Origin: Flavobacterium soli DSM 19725
Lineage (GTDB): Bacteria > Bacteroidota > Bacteroidia > Flavobacteriales > Flavobacteriaceae
Direction of reading: 5' to 3'
DNA: 64,000 bases
Assembly: GCF_000422705.1 (NCBI RefSeq)
Contig: NZ_AUGO01000009.1
Coordinates: forward strand, 186,001-250,000
In this document: one piece after another, positions 34,500-44,169 of the stretch
Numbering within the stretch: the stretch's first letter is position 1
Layout: the number at the start of each line of letters is the position of its first letter
Made by a program: the position numbers and the translations under genes
The notes under the pieces: generated by a model
Database searches by the model: none
What the model was told of the DNA's origin: nothing
What the model saw: only the letters and a program-made list of their open reading frames with translations

Positions 34500-37343
34500 A
34501 TGAACTTACAAAAAAAATGGACCAATATTATTAACTGGTTGATCAAGAAGCCCAAAAGAACGAGCTATCTGGTCTTTTGTTTGTGTCTTATTATTTCCTA
34601 CTTCGTTATTACCTTACGCTACGAGGTAAGTCATAGGAACCACGAACGGGAAATGTATGGCATTGTCCAAGGCGTTCATAAAAACATAGAGCAAACGCTA
34701 AAGGCTAGCTATACCAGTACACTAACTTTAGCTATGACCCTCAACCATCACGGAGAAGTGGAAAACTTTGAAAAGGTTGCGGCACAAATTGTAGCTTCTA
34801 ATCCTCAAATTAGTGCGGTTCAGCTCGTTCCTGATGGCGTGATAAAATATATTTATCCCTTGAAAGGAAATGAAGAAGCCTTGAACTATGATGTGTATAG
34901 CAATCCAAATTTGCAGGAAGAACTCCAGAAATCGATAACCCTAAATGATATGTATTTTGCAGGACCTTTCCCTCTAAGGCAAGGAGACATGGGCATCGTG
35001 GGCAGGTATCCTATCTATCTTAAAGATAAATTATGGGGATTCTCGGCAGTAGTTATCAAATTTGACACTCTACTTGAAAATGCGGGAGTTAACGAAATTG
35101 ATTCTTCAAAATTTTATTTTCAATTTGGGAAGGTCAATCCCAATACTAAAAAAGAGGAATTTTTTCTTCCAAACAAAGAAGACTTCTCTAACAAACATTT
35201 TAGTGAAGTGTCGTTCCCAGACGGAGATTGGAAAATTTATTTGATCAGTAAGAATGACGATTATCTATATGTAGCATTATTGCCACTCTTTATTTTATGT
35301 TTGGCACTAAGTACCTTATTAGCCATAACGATTGGGCTACTGCTCAAAAAACCTTCGGAATTATTGACATTGGCGCGAAAGCAACAAAGAAAATTAATCA
35401 AAAGTGAAACACGTTATCAAACTATTTTCAACCAAGCTGCTGTTGGTATAGCCAAAATCAATTTTATTACGAACGATTATATAGAGGTTAACGAACAATA
35501 CTGCAAAATTTTTGGCTATACAGCCCAAGAAATAAAAAATAAAAATTTCAAGACCATTACCCATCCTGAGGATTTGCCTGAAACCCTGAGAATGCTCAAG
35601 CAGCTAGTGGATGGGAAAATAAAGAAAATTGTTGCCCAAAAAAGGTATATCCATGCCGATGGACATATCGTTTGGGCTCGGGTTACTATTTCTCCGCTTT
35701 GGATTGAGGGTGAAGCTCCTAAAACTGTTATTTCTGTTATAGAAGATATCACATCTACTAAAAAAGCCGAGGAAACTATTAAAAAAAGTGAGGAAGAATA
35801 CCGTAGTCTTTTTGATGATTCTCCAATTGCTTTATGGGAGGAAGATTTATCGGATGTGAAAAATTATTTGGAAAGCTTAGGCTTGATGGGAAAAGATCGA
35901 TCCACTGTCGAAACATTCTTAAAGAACAATCCGGACATTGTTGATGAATGTATTGCCTTGATAAAAATCATAAATGTCAATAACGAATGCCTCATACTGC
36001 ACAATGCCTCAAGCAAGGAGGAACTAGTTGCAAATTTCCCTGCCATTATAAAAGCTGGAACCTTTCAAGCAATACGTGCAATTTTAATAGGAGTCACTCA
36101 AAAGCAACAAAAGGGAAAGATTGAAGGCAAAATTAATTTTCCTAACGGCAAAAGCAAAAATATTGCAATGACTTGGAACATCATCAAAGAATATAAAGAC
36201 AACTTAGAACGTGTTATTATCTCGACTGAAGATATTACAGAAAGGAAGGCTTCACAAAAAATGATTCTTGCTTCCCAAAAGAGAATAGAATCCCTTATCA
36301 ATACAATCGATGGAATTGTATGGGAATGTGATGCTGCAACTTTCAAGTTCAGTTTTATCAGTAAAAAATTAGAGAGCATACTAGGCTATACTGTCGAAGA
36401 ATGGATGGAAAGTCCGAATTTTTGGATCGATCACATCCATCCTGAGGATCGCGAATGGACAGTTGATTTTTGCTCTAGTCAAACGGCACAACTCAAGCAG
36501 CATGATTTTGAATACCGCATGATTGCAAAAGATGGACGGATTGTATGGCTTCGGGATATTGTCAATGTAGTAATAGAAAATGACGGTTCGGTAAACCTGA
36601 GAGGTATCATGATTGATATTACGCAAAGTAAAGATATAGAAATCGAATTGAACAAATCCTTCTCGCTAGTAACAGAACAAAACAAGCGTTTGCTTAATTT
36701 TTCCTATATCATTTCACACAATCTTCGCTCGCATACCAGCAATTTGCAATCATTATCTAATTTGATTAAGGATGCCGAAAGCGAAAAAGAATTACAGGAA
36801 TTGATCCCTTTGCTTGGTTCAGTATCCGAATCATTAAATGAAACCATGCACAATTTGAATGAAGTGGTGAATATTCAAACCAGTATCAATCTAAATATCG
36901 AGCCTCTGGATTTAAGAAAATACATTGACAAGACACTTCATGATTTATCCCATGAAATCGAACTCAGAAGCATAACCGTCAATTGCCATGTAGAGAAAGG
37001 AACAATAATCATGTATAATCCTGCCTATCTCGAAAACATTTTGATCAATTGTATCTCGAACGCCATTCGCTATAGCGATCCAGAAAAAGACTCCTTCATC
37101 AACATCCGTAGCTATGTCGAAAACAACAAGACCGTGCTCGAAATTGAAGATAATGGATTGGGAATCGACATGCAAAAAAACAGTCACAAGCTTTTTGGGA
37201 TGTATAAAACCTTCCATAATAATCCCGATGCCAAAGGAATGGGACTTTTTATTACCAAAAATCAAATTGATGCAATGGGAGGAAATATTACTGTCGATAG
37301 CACTCTAAAAGAAGGTTCTACTTTCAAGATTTACTTCAAATAA
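34500..37343 (+). CDS. CHASE-PAS-PAS-PAS sensor histidine kinase
   Basis: 947 aa. TM1 at about 19-37, a periplasmic CHASE domain (VIKYIYPLKGNEEALNYDVY), TM2 at about 257-283, then three PAS regions (about 303-425, 430-585, 592-716). The middle one, starting DDSPIALWEEDL, is longer than usual. HisKA follows with phospho-acceptor His740 in YIISHNLRSH, and HATPase_c with NCISNAIRYS, DNGLGID and GMGLFITK. No receiver domain and no adjacent response regulator, so it is an orphan kinase. CHASE domains sense small extracellular ligands; which one is unknown. Confidence 0.9.
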   Translation: MNLQKKWTNIINWLIKKPKRTSYLVFCLCLIISYFVITLRYEVSHRNHEREMYGIVQGVHKNIEQTLKASYTSTLTLAMTLNHHGEVENFEKVAAQIVASNPQISAVQLVPDGVIKYIYPLKGNEEALNYDVYSNPNLQEELQKSITLNDMYFAGPFPLRQGDMGIVGRYPIYLKDKLWGFSAVVIKFDTLLENAGVNEIDSSKFYFQFGKVNPNTKKEEFFLPNKEDFSNKHFSEVSFPDGDWKIYLISKNDDYLYVALLPLFILCLALSTLLAITIGLLLKKPSELLTLARKQQRKLIKSETRYQTIFNQAAVGIAKINFITNDYIEVNEQYCKIFGYTAQEIKNKNFKTITHPEDLPETLRMLKQLVDGKIKKIVAQKRYIHADGHIVWARVTISPLWIEGEAPKTVISVIEDITSTKKAEETIKKSEEEYRSLFDDSPIALWEEDLSDVKNYLESLGLMGKDRSTVETFLKNNPDIVDECIALIKIINVNNECLILHNASSKEELVANFPAIIKAGTFQAIRAILIGVTQKQQKGKIEGKINFPNGKSKNIAMTWNIIKEYKDNLERVIISTEDITERKASQKMILASQKRIESLINTIDGIVWECDAATFKFSFISKKLESILGYTVEEWMESPNFWIDHIHPEDREWTVDFCSSQTAQLKQHDFEYRMIAKDGRIVWLRDIVNVVIENDGSVNLRGIMIDITQSKDIEIELNKSFSLVTEQNKRLLNFSYIISHNLRSHTSNLQSLSNLIKDAESEKELQELIPLLGSVSESLNETMHNLNEVVNIQTSINLNIEPLDLRKYIDKTLHDLSHEIELRSITVNCHVEKGTIIMYNPAYLENILINCISNAIRYSDPEKDSFINIRSYVENNKTVLEIEDNGLGIDMQKNSHKLFGMYKTFHNNPDAKGMGLFITKNQIDAMGGNITVDSTLKEGSTFKIYFK

Positions 37344-37473
37344 TTATTCTTAAGCGCTTTTCATAGGTTTCAATCCATTTTTGAACTGTATTTTTTATCT
37401 TTAATTCTCCTAAATGTTCAAACGGAATATCATTCATTTTCTTGAATCGGATACACCTTTTTCAATTATAGGA

Positions 37474-37914
37474 TTAAACTCTATGATGATCTGGAATCCA
37501 GTTCACTATACTTTTTTTAATTCTTCTGCTCGATAGATTCCCTTCCAATGTCTTTTTGACCAAACTTGGCAATTCATCGTCGGAAGCAAATCGGAGGGCA
37601 AAAATCTGGCTGTCGCGCAATTTATGTTCAATTAATTCAAATCGCTGATTAGTCAACACAAAGTAACGGTAACGCATCTCCAAACGGATGATTCTGTTTT
37701 GTAAAATCAAGGCATAATGTTGCCTCAGCATGAAACTCACCCAAATAATCAAAGCAATCAGTACCGAAATAAAACTCCAAAGCAATTTATCTTCTTTTAA
37801 AAATATAAACGTAATACTGCTAACCAAAAGCAGTGTTGCCAAGGGATAAAACACAAAATGATGAGCTGGATAAAATCGAATATGATTCGCGTAATTTTGT
37901 TTTTTTTTCATCAT
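37474..37914 (-). CDS. Small membrane protein, DUF6526-like
   Basis: 146 aa with two adjacent membrane helices (about 19-37 and 45-63) and a basic cytoplasmic tail. QNYANHIRFYPAHHFVFYPL at the N-terminus and RLEMRYRYFVLT later recall the DUF6526 family; assignment from memory. Function unknown. Convergent with the kinase gene before it. Confidence 0.7.
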   Translation of the reverse strand: MMKKKQNYANHIRFYPAHHFVFYPLATLLLVSSITFIFLKEDKLLWSFISVLIALIIWVSFMLRQHYALILQNRIIRLEMRYRYFVLTNQRFELIEHKLRDSQIFALRFASDDELPSLVKKTLEGNLSSRRIKKSIVNWIPDHHRV

Positions 37915-38008
37915 ATAAATTAATAATTAAATTTTTAAGAAGTTAAAAATCAGTTAATTACAAAAATAAAATTGATTTGCAATCACTAAATTTTGTACCT
38001 TTATAATG

Positions 38009-38176
38009 TACTAAAAGTACAAAAGAATAAAAAAATTAAAGGTTAGTTACTTAAGGCAAAAACAACTAAGTTAGAATTAAAAATTCTTTCTTTTAAACTT
38101 AAAACCTTTTTCATAGGTTTGTTTTTTTTGTTTTAGTAAATGGAGAGGTCTTACTTATAGTGAGACCTCTTTTTTA
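38009..38176 (+). ncRNA. Candidate independent small RNA with two terminators
   Basis: In the 375-bp gap 37915-38289, between two minus-strand genes, the plus strand has a promoter-like TTG-N21-TACCTTTA (37972-38003) and two terminators: AAACCT/AGGTTT with an 8-T run (38102-38129), and an 11-bp stem AGAGGTCTTAC/GTGAGACCTCT with a T-run (38144-38176). No gene precedes them on that strand and no frame between is plausible, so a transcript of about 120-170 nt is likely. It starts with a small hairpin GTACT-AAA-AGTAC. The identity of the RNA is not recognised. Confidence 0.5.
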
Positions 38177-38241
38177 TTTTATACACTACGTAAATGTACT
38201 TTTTATTTTTAAAATGAAATAGCTAATTTCTATTTTGGCAT

Positions 38242-38271
38242 AAAAAAGACTCCCAAATATGAGAGCCTTTT
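38242..38271 (-). terminator. Terminator after the PNPOx-like gene
   Basis: Minus-strand stem GGCTCTC / GGGAGTC (with two G-U pairs) followed by TTTTTT, about 20 nt past the stop at 38290. Confidence 0.6.
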
Positions 38272-38289
38272 GACGTAAGTCTAAAAATT

Positions 38290-38796
38290 TTAAACAGATA
38301 ACTTTCCTTCTACTCCATCATCCATCGTTTTGCCTATAATCGCTCCAGCAGCAATTTTTAACATCGAGACCATCTTTCCATTTTTGGTATCCCAATAATA
38401 TACAAATTCAGGTTGTACTCTCAAAACAGTCAAGTTCGGGTCATCTTTTCCTTCTGTAAACCAGGCTTTCGCCAATGGACTCCACTTGTCCTCAATTGTG
38501 GTTTTATCTTTATAGATAAATGCTTTTCCATACACACTCAAATATTCCGAATCCGAAACATTAGAGAAAAGTAACTGAACCGACTCATCCTGGCGAATTT
38601 CGAAGTTCTTGTTACTATCTGCAGAACTCAAAAACCACAAATTTCCCATTTCATCAACTTCCTGAACACTCATCGGTCGGGTTGAAAAAGGTGTGTGGTT
38701 CAAATCAGTACAAAACATACAAATCCTACTGGCTTCGGCCAATTTTTTCAATTTTGCAACCGCTTTCTCATTGGTTAAATTCTTTAAATCACTCAT
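38290..38796 (-). CDS. General stress protein, FMN-binding split barrel (PNPOx-like)
   Basis: 168 aa. The pattern of the pyridoxamine-phosphate-oxidase-like general stress family is seen: RICMFCTDLNHTPFSTRPMS, GNLWFLSSADSNKNFEI, VQLLFSNVSDSEYLSVYGKA and WSPLAKAWFTEGKDDPNLTV. Such proteins bind flavin and are induced under stress; the catalytic role is unclear. It lies 28 nt after the SpoIIAA-like gene on the same strand, and a DJ-1/PfpI gene diverges from the pair. Confidence 0.85.
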   Translation of the reverse strand: MSDLKNLTNEKAVAKLKKLAEASRICMFCTDLNHTPFSTRPMSVQEVDEMGNLWFLSSADSNKNFEIRQDESVQLLFSNVSDSEYLSVYGKAFIYKDKTTIEDKWSPLAKAWFTEGKDDPNLTVLRVQPEFVYYWDTKNGKMVSMLKIAAGAIIGKTMDDGVEGKLSV

Positions 38797-38824
38797 AGCT
38801 TTTTTTATTTTTTATTATTATTCT

Positions 38825-39199
38825 TTATTCTAAATCAATTTTTTCTGATGTCCAATCTACTGCAAGGTCATATTCAGCTTTTGGGAACACCTTAAATTCT
38901 CCTGGCATCACTTTGCTGAAAATGGTAGTGAAATTATCTACTGTTTCAGAATCAGAGATAATGGATGCTCGATTCCACTTCGTTAAATTTTGAATTCCCA
39001 ACAAAGCATCTTGCAACCAAGCTCCAATGGTGAAATCCGAAGGAGAGCTGTGTAGATATAAAAGGTAGTTGAGTTTTCCTGTTCTTTGGACCGTTTCAGC
39101 AACTTTGGTTTTAACAATTTCGAAATCTTCCTTCGTTACTTCACCCAAAGCTCTAAAACCAACCATATTGATGGGTAAATCTGGGATTTGTTGTATCAT
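38825..39199 (-). CDS. SpoIIAA-like (STAS-related, DUF3478) protein
   Basis: 124 aa from the ATG at 39199; a longer frame to 39265 adds a poor N-terminus. It reads as a STAS-like fold: INMVGFRALGEVTKEDFEIV, LNYLLYLHSSPSDFTIGAWL and a C-terminal segment VMPGEFKVFPKAEYDLAVDW typical of SpoIIAA-like domain proteins. The role is unknown; the context suggests stress physiology. Confidence 0.8.
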   Translation of the reverse strand: MIQQIPDLPINMVGFRALGEVTKEDFEIVKTKVAETVQRTGKLNYLLYLHSSPSDFTIGAWLQDALLGIQNLTKWNRASIISDSETVDNFTTIFSKVMPGEFKVFPKAEYDLAVDWTSEKIDLE

Positions 39200-39406
39200 G
39201 ATACTAATTTTTAGGGGTTGTTTCAAAATTAGTTCTCTCATGTTCCAATATGTTATAGCATTCATCTTAAAAAATATAAAATCTCTATTTTACCCTTTTT
39301 TGATTAACAAACATTATGATAATATTAGTATCGCTTTATATATCAAAGCATTAAGCAAGTTGTAATTTTATATAAATCAAATTAATACAAATTAAAAAAC
39401 TTTATT

Positions 39407-39955
39407 ATGAAAAAGAGAATTGCAATTTTAGCCACAAACGGATTTGAAGAAAGCGAATTGAAATCGCCAAAAGATTTTTTAGAACAACAAGGTTGGACAG
39501 CCGACATTGTGAGTCTAAAAAGCGGAACAATCAAAGGCTGGAAAGACGGAAATTGGAGTGATGAATTTGAAGTAAATTATACTTTGGATGAGGTTTCTTC
39601 AAAAGACTACAACGCTTTGGTTTTACCTGGTGGCGTGATCAATCCTGATCAGTTGAGAAGAGATGAAAAAGCAGTTTCTTTTGTGAAGGATTTCTTTAGC
39701 GAAAACAAACCGGTTGCAGCAATTTGCCACGGACCACAAATTCTGGTTGATGCAGAAGTTCTAGAGGGAAGAAACGTAACCTCGTTTTCATCTATCAAAA
39801 AAGATTTGCTCAATGCCGGAGCTGTTTGGACAAACGAAGAAGTTGTAGTAGATAACGGATTAGTAACCAGCCGAACTCCTGATGATCTTCCCGCTTTCAA
39901 CAAGAAAATGGTGGAAGAAATCAAGGAAGGTAAACACGAGTTACAATCGCGATAG
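39407..39955 (+). CDS. DJ-1/PfpI family protein (type 1 glutamine amidotransferase-like)
   Basis: 182 aa. Nucleophile elbow Cys107-His108 in AAICHGPQIL, preceded by LVLPGGVINPDQLR, with Glu14/15 in GFEESE near the N-terminus. This is the PfpI/YhbO type, linked to protease, glyoxalase or deglycase activity and to stress survival. It is divergent from the SpoIIAA-like and PNPOx-like genes, across 207 bp, forming a small stress-type cluster. Confidence 0.88.
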   Translation: MKKRIAILATNGFEESELKSPKDFLEQQGWTADIVSLKSGTIKGWKDGNWSDEFEVNYTLDEVSSKDYNALVLPGGVINPDQLRRDEKAVSFVKDFFSENKPVAAICHGPQILVDAEVLEGRNVTSFSSIKKDLLNAGAVWTNEEVVVDNGLVTSRTPDDLPAFNKKMVEEIKEGKHELQSR

Positions 39956-39975
39956 TTACAAAGGTTGGTGATTAA

Positions 39976-40017
39976 AGCAGGGTTCTGGTGCATAATTGTA
40001 TCAAACCCTGCTTTTTT
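39976..40017 (+). terminator. Terminator of the PfpI gene
   Basis: Stem AGCAGGGTT / AACCCTGCT, 19-nt loop, T-run. Confidence 0.8.
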
Positions 40018-40064
40018 ATTAGAATTTTGAACGATATTTGTATAAACCCCTACATTTTAAATTT

Positions 40065-40829
40065 ATGAAAAACAAACTTTCAATAATGGTTTTAATGCTT
40101 ACAATGATTGGAAATGCACAGCTAAAAGCGGTTTCTTATACAGATGGTGAGCAAAAACTGAATGGCTTTGCAATCGCTCCTGAGAAAAGTATGAAATCCA
40201 AACCTGGCGTTTTAGTACTTCCTGCTTGGAAAGGAATTGACGATCATTCTAAAGAAGTGGCTCAAAATCTTTCTAAACTTGGTTATTATGCATTCGTTGC
40301 AGATATTTATGGCGAAGGAAATTATCCAAAAGATGCCAAAGAAGCTGGTGAAAAATCGGGATTTTATAAGAAGAATTATAAGGATTATCAAAAAAGAATT
40401 CAATTGGCACTACAACAATTGATTAAGGCTGGAGCCAATGCTAACAATATCGTGGTCATTGGATACTGTTTTGGAGGAACAGGAGCCTTGGAAGCCGTTC
40501 GTGCCAATATGAATATAAAAGCTGGTGTTTCATTTCATGGTGGTTTGGGTAAAGAAGCTGGACGATTCAATAACATCTTGCAACCAAAAGTTTTGGTTTT
40601 GCATGGAGCCGATGATTTCTTTGTTCCGCAAAAAGACATCGATGCTTTCCAAACCGAAATGCGCGATGGAAAAGCCGATTGGCAAATGATTTATTATGCT
40701 GATGCGGTTCATGCTTTTACTGAAAGAAGTGCTGGAAACGATAAATCGAAAGGTGTAGCTTATAATGAAAAAGCTGATAAACGTTCTTGGCAACATTTAC
40801 TTTTATTTTTGCAGGAAGTGCTTGAATAA
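40065..40829 (+). CDS. Dienelactone hydrolase family protein, exported
   Basis: 254 aa from the ATG at 40065 (an upstream TTG at 40038 is less likely), with a signal peptide MKNKLSIMVLMLTMIGNAQ. Catalytic triad: Cys135 in VIGYCFGGTG, Asp183 or 184 in HGADDFFVP, His216 in DAVHAFTE, as in dienelactone hydrolases. Exported members of this family are common in Bacteroidota but their substrates are not known. Confidence 0.88.
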   Translation: MKNKLSIMVLMLTMIGNAQLKAVSYTDGEQKLNGFAIAPEKSMKSKPGVLVLPAWKGIDDHSKEVAQNLSKLGYYAFVADIYGEGNYPKDAKEAGEKSGFYKKNYKDYQKRIQLALQQLIKAGANANNIVVIGYCFGGTGALEAVRANMNIKAGVSFHGGLGKEAGRFNNILQPKVLVLHGADDFFVPQKDIDAFQTEMRDGKADWQMIYYADAVHAFTERSAGNDKSKGVAYNEKADKRSWQHLLLFLQEVLE

Positions 40830-40933
40830 ATTTTAAAATTAAGCTGCAAAATTCAATTTAGTTTCTCTTTTTTTGTTAGTTTTAACAATTCATTGTTAGT
40901 ACACCCAAAACTTAGAAATTAAATTGTTTTTTT

Positions 40934-41896
40934 ATGGGACATGGTCACGTTAGAGTAGATAAAACCTGCCTGAATTGCAATCACGTTGTCGAACATCGCT
41001 TCTGCCCCAACTGTGGTCAGGAAAATATCGATACTCGAAAAACGTTTCATCATCTGTTTGTTCATTTCTTCGAAGATCTGACACATTATGAAAATTCCTT
41101 TTGGAAAACCATCCGAAATTTAATTCTAAAGCCAGCTTCGTTAACCAAGGAATATCTTTCAGGGAAAAGGATGTCCTATTTGGCACCTGTTCGTTTGTAT
41201 ATCTTTATCAGTTTTGCCACTTTCTTAACCCTATCTCTTGCACCAGACATAGAGCTAGAGAATGGTCCTGTTCAACTAAAGGGAGAAAACAATCAAGATA
41301 TCAAAGCATCTCTTGATACTTTGAATTTTAAAAACATGAACATGTATAAGGATTTAAAAGCATTAGATTCTTCTCAAGCTTATACTCCCGAAGAAGAAAA
41401 GATGCCTGAATTTATTCATGAAACTTTGAAAAAATCATTGCATGTATTAGAAAACAATTCTCCAAATGAGTTAGAAGAAAAATTCAAAGAATCATTTATT
41501 CACAATTTTCCAAAAGTTTTATTTATTTATATGCCAATTTTTGCCTTCTTTTTATGGCTGTTTCACAGCAAAAAAAAGTGGTATTACTTTGACCATGGTA
41601 TTTTTACATTACACTATTTTTCTTTTCTTCTCATCACTTATCTTATTCTAACATTGGTTGACCTTCTATTATATGCCTTTGGTGAAAACATAATAGTTAA
41701 TGTTCTATCAGGAATTATGCATTTTATAGGATTTGTTTGGGCATTTTATTATTTCTTTCCGGCCCATCATCGCTTTTATGGCTGTAGCCGACGAAAATCA
41801 GTTCTAAAAGGGACAATATTATTTTTTATCAATGCCTTTTTTATATCGCTATTATTAACTTTTTTTGCCGTTTATACCTTTATCAATATTCATTAA
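40934..41896 (+). CDS. DUF3667 membrane protein
   Basis: 320 aa. The N-terminal zinc ribbon has CLNC and CPNCGQ, followed by HHLFVHFFEDLTHYENSFWK and LTKEYLSGKRMSYLAPVRLYIFISF, the standard DUF3667 block. It then has a soluble insert (about 100-185) and four membrane helices. Function unknown. Two shorter paralogues lie at 56.3-57.8 kb. The end of the gene is 16 nt before the M28 peptidase start. Confidence 0.88.
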   Translation: MGHGHVRVDKTCLNCNHVVEHRFCPNCGQENIDTRKTFHHLFVHFFEDLTHYENSFWKTIRNLILKPASLTKEYLSGKRMSYLAPVRLYIFISFATFLTLSLAPDIELENGPVQLKGENNQDIKASLDTLNFKNMNMYKDLKALDSSQAYTPEEEKMPEFIHETLKKSLHVLENNSPNELEEKFKESFIHNFPKVLFIYMPIFAFFLWLFHSKKKWYYFDHGIFTLHYFSFLLITYLILTLVDLLLYAFGENIIVNVLSGIMHFIGFVWAFYYFFPAHHRFYGCSRRKSVLKGTILFFINAFFISLLLTFFAVYTFINIH

Positions 41897-41912
41897 AAGC
41901 TCAAAAACAACT

Positions 41913-42944
41913 ATGAAAAAAATTCTTATTCTTTGTTTGACCTTTCTCTTTCTTTCCTGTAAAAGCTCGGAAATCATTGCACAAAAACCCGATTATTCTA
42001 AAGTCGATGTTGCAAAATACATGAAAACCATCACTGCCGAAGAGTTAAAAAAACATTTGTTTATTGTAGCTTCGGATGAAATGGAAGGAAGAAACACAGG
42101 AAGCGATGGTCAAAAAAATGCTGGGAAATACCTGATTGGCGAATACAAGAAAAACAATATTTCCCATCCAAAAAAAGCGGATGGATTTTACCAAAAAGTA
42201 CCTTCGGAATATATGTCAAGAGGTTTCAGTCCGAAACTGAATGATTCTGAAAACATCTGGGCTTTTATTGAAGGAAGTGAAAAACCCGAAGAAATATTGG
42301 TAATTTCGGCACATTATGATCACGTTGGGATGAAAAACGGCGAAGTATATAACGGTGCAGATGATGATGGTTCAGGAACTGTTGCCTTACTGGAAATTGC
42401 TCAAGCTTTTATGCAAGCCAAGAAAGATGGTTTTGGACCAAAACGTTCTATCCTTTTCCTTCATGTTACCGGAGAAGAACACGGTTTGCACGGTTCACGC
42501 TACTACTCTGACAATCCTCTATTTCCAATAGAAAATACGATTGCCGATATCAACATCGATATGATTGGACGTCGTGACGATGATCATAAAAACACCAATA
42601 ACTATGTGTATGTTATTGGTTCGGATCGACTTTCGACTGATTTGCATAATATCAACGAAGAAGCGAATAAAAAATATGTAAACCTGGATTTGGATTACAG
42701 ATACAACGATTTGAATGACCCGAACCGCTTCTATTACCGTTCCGATCATTATAATTTTGCAAAAAAAGGAATTCCATCAATCTTTTATTTTAATGGTGTC
42801 CATGCAGATTATCATAAAGAAAGCGATGAACCTGAAAAAATTGAATATGATGCTTTAGCGAAAAGAGCTCAACTCGCTTTTGTAACCGCTTGGGAATTGG
42901 CAAACAGAGAAAACAGACCGGTTGTTGATAAAGATGGAAAATAA
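41913..42944 (+). CDS. M28-family zinc aminopeptidase, lipoprotein
   Basis: 343 aa from the ATG at 41913, chosen because it opens a lipoprotein signal (FLSC, Cys16, then KSSE). Zinc and catalytic residues: His134 in ISAHYDHVG, Asp150 in NGADDDGSGT, Glu188/Glu189 in TGEEHGLHGS, Asp216 in NIDMIG and the final His in YYRSDHYNF. It cleaves N-terminal residues from peptides in the periplasm or at the surface. The following alpha/beta hydrolase gene starts 4 nt after its stop, so they share a transcript. Confidence 0.9.
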   Translation: MKKILILCLTFLFLSCKSSEIIAQKPDYSKVDVAKYMKTITAEELKKHLFIVASDEMEGRNTGSDGQKNAGKYLIGEYKKNNISHPKKADGFYQKVPSEYMSRGFSPKLNDSENIWAFIEGSEKPEEILVISAHYDHVGMKNGEVYNGADDDGSGTVALLEIAQAFMQAKKDGFGPKRSILFLHVTGEEHGLHGSRYYSDNPLFPIENTIADINIDMIGRRDDDHKNTNNYVYVIGSDRLSTDLHNINEEANKKYVNLDLDYRYNDLNDPNRFYYRSDHYNFAKKGIPSIFYFNGVHADYHKESDEPEKIEYDALAKRAQLAFVTAWELANRENRPVVDKDGK

Positions 42945-42948
42945 GAAC

Positions 42949-43872
42949 ATGAAAAAAATAGCTTTACTTTTTTTACTGTTTTTCACTACCACATTTTTTG
43001 GGCAGGAATTGTATGTAAAACAGTATGGTACGGAAAAAGGAACTCCGATTCTTTTTCTACACGGAGGTCCTGGTTATAATTCGGCAGCTTTTGAAATTAC
43101 AACTGCTCAAAAACTGGCTGATCAAGGTTTTTTTGTCCTTGTTTATGACCGTCGTGGCGAAGGAAGATCGGCAGATGTGAAAGCAAATTTTACTTTTGAA
43201 GAATCTTTTTCGGACATCGATGCTATCCTCGAAAAATATAAAATCAAAAAAATTTCGTTGATTGGTCATAGCTTCGGCGGAATTCTGGCAACATTATATG
43301 CTGAAAAGAATCCAACAAAAGTAAAAAACATCATTTTGGTTGGAGCACCAGTTTCACTTCAAGAAGCTTTTAAAAACATTATATCAAGATCAAAAAAGAT
43401 CTATGAAGAGAAAGAGGACAAAGTGAGTTTGAATTATATTTCAATGCTCGAAAACATGGATCCCTCCACAATGCAATATGCTTCGTATTGTTTTGCTCAT
43501 GCTATGCAAAATGGTTTTTATAGTCCGAAAAAGCGAACAGATGAAGCAAAAGCTATCTATGCCGAATTCCTGAAAAATCCTGATGCCAAATTAGCTTCAA
43601 AAATGACAATTGAAGCTCCACAAGGCTTTGCAAATAATGAAAAGTACACCACTATCGACTTGACCGAAAATGTAAAAAATCTGAAATCTAAAAAAATTCC
43701 GATTTACGGATTGTATGGAATGGAAGATGGACTTTTTTCAGAAAAGCAAGTAACCGATCTGCAAGGCATAATTGGGGAAAATAATTTATTTTATCTTGAA
43801 GATTGTTCTCATAATGTATTTATAGATCAGCAATCGAAATTTCTAGAAAAAGTCAAACTTTGGAACAAATAA
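42949..43872 (+). CDS. Secreted alpha/beta hydrolase, prolyl-aminopeptidase-like
   Basis: 307 aa from the ATG at 42949 with a signal peptide (TTTFFGQ). It has the oxyanion motif LFLHGGPGYN and nucleophile Ser108 in LIGHSFGGIL, with Asp in YGMEDGLFS and His in DCSHNVF. HGGPG is shared with proline iminopeptidases (S33). Next to an M28 aminopeptidase it may take part in peptide use; this is inferred. Confidence 0.85.
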   Translation: MKKIALLFLLFFTTTFFGQELYVKQYGTEKGTPILFLHGGPGYNSAAFEITTAQKLADQGFFVLVYDRRGEGRSADVKANFTFEESFSDIDAILEKYKIKKISLIGHSFGGILATLYAEKNPTKVKNIILVGAPVSLQEAFKNIISRSKKIYEEKEDKVSLNYISMLENMDPSTMQYASYCFAHAMQNGFYSPKKRTDEAKAIYAEFLKNPDAKLASKMTIEAPQGFANNEKYTTIDLTENVKNLKSKKIPIYGLYGMEDGLFSEKQVTDLQGIIGENNLFYLEDCSHNVFIDQQSKFLEKVKLWNK

Positions 43873-43874
43873 CT

Positions 43875-43903
43875 AAAAAAGCTCTGAAATTCAGAGCTTT
43901 TTT
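43875..43903. terminator. Bidirectional terminator
   Basis: AAAAAAGCTCTGA / TCAGAGCTTTTTT, a near-perfect palindrome between the hydrolase gene and the convergent 85-aa ORF; it works in both directions. Confidence 0.85.
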
Positions 43904-43911
43904 GTTGATTA

Positions 43912-44169
43912 TTATTGAAGAGGTTCATTCTTTATAATCTCAATCTTTCCAAATTCTACAGTATCCGTTGTATCTTTTACAAGTAAGATTCCAAATACAT
44001 TGATTGGAATATCAATCGGTTCTTCGGAGTTTTTAATTTCCTCCAAAATCCCTTCATAATTTTGAGGATGGATTGCGATTGTATCCCCTTTTTCCAATTT
44101 ATGAACAAAAACATAATCCCTCAACGATTTGAAGGAGATTTCACTGCCAATAAAAACTTGCTGTCCCAT
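43912..44169 (-). CDS. Small hypothetical protein
   Basis: 85 aa, acidic, soluble, no signal peptide. MGQQVFIGSEISFKSLRDYV begins a short protein with several predicted beta strands. No family is recognised. It has its own start and shares the terminator at 43875-43903 with the gene on the other strand; no operon partner. Confidence 0.6.
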   Translation of the reverse strand: MGQQVFIGSEISFKSLRDYVFVHKLEKGDTIAIHPQNYEGILEEIKNSEEPIDIPINVFGILLVKDTTDTVEFGKIEIIKNEPLQ

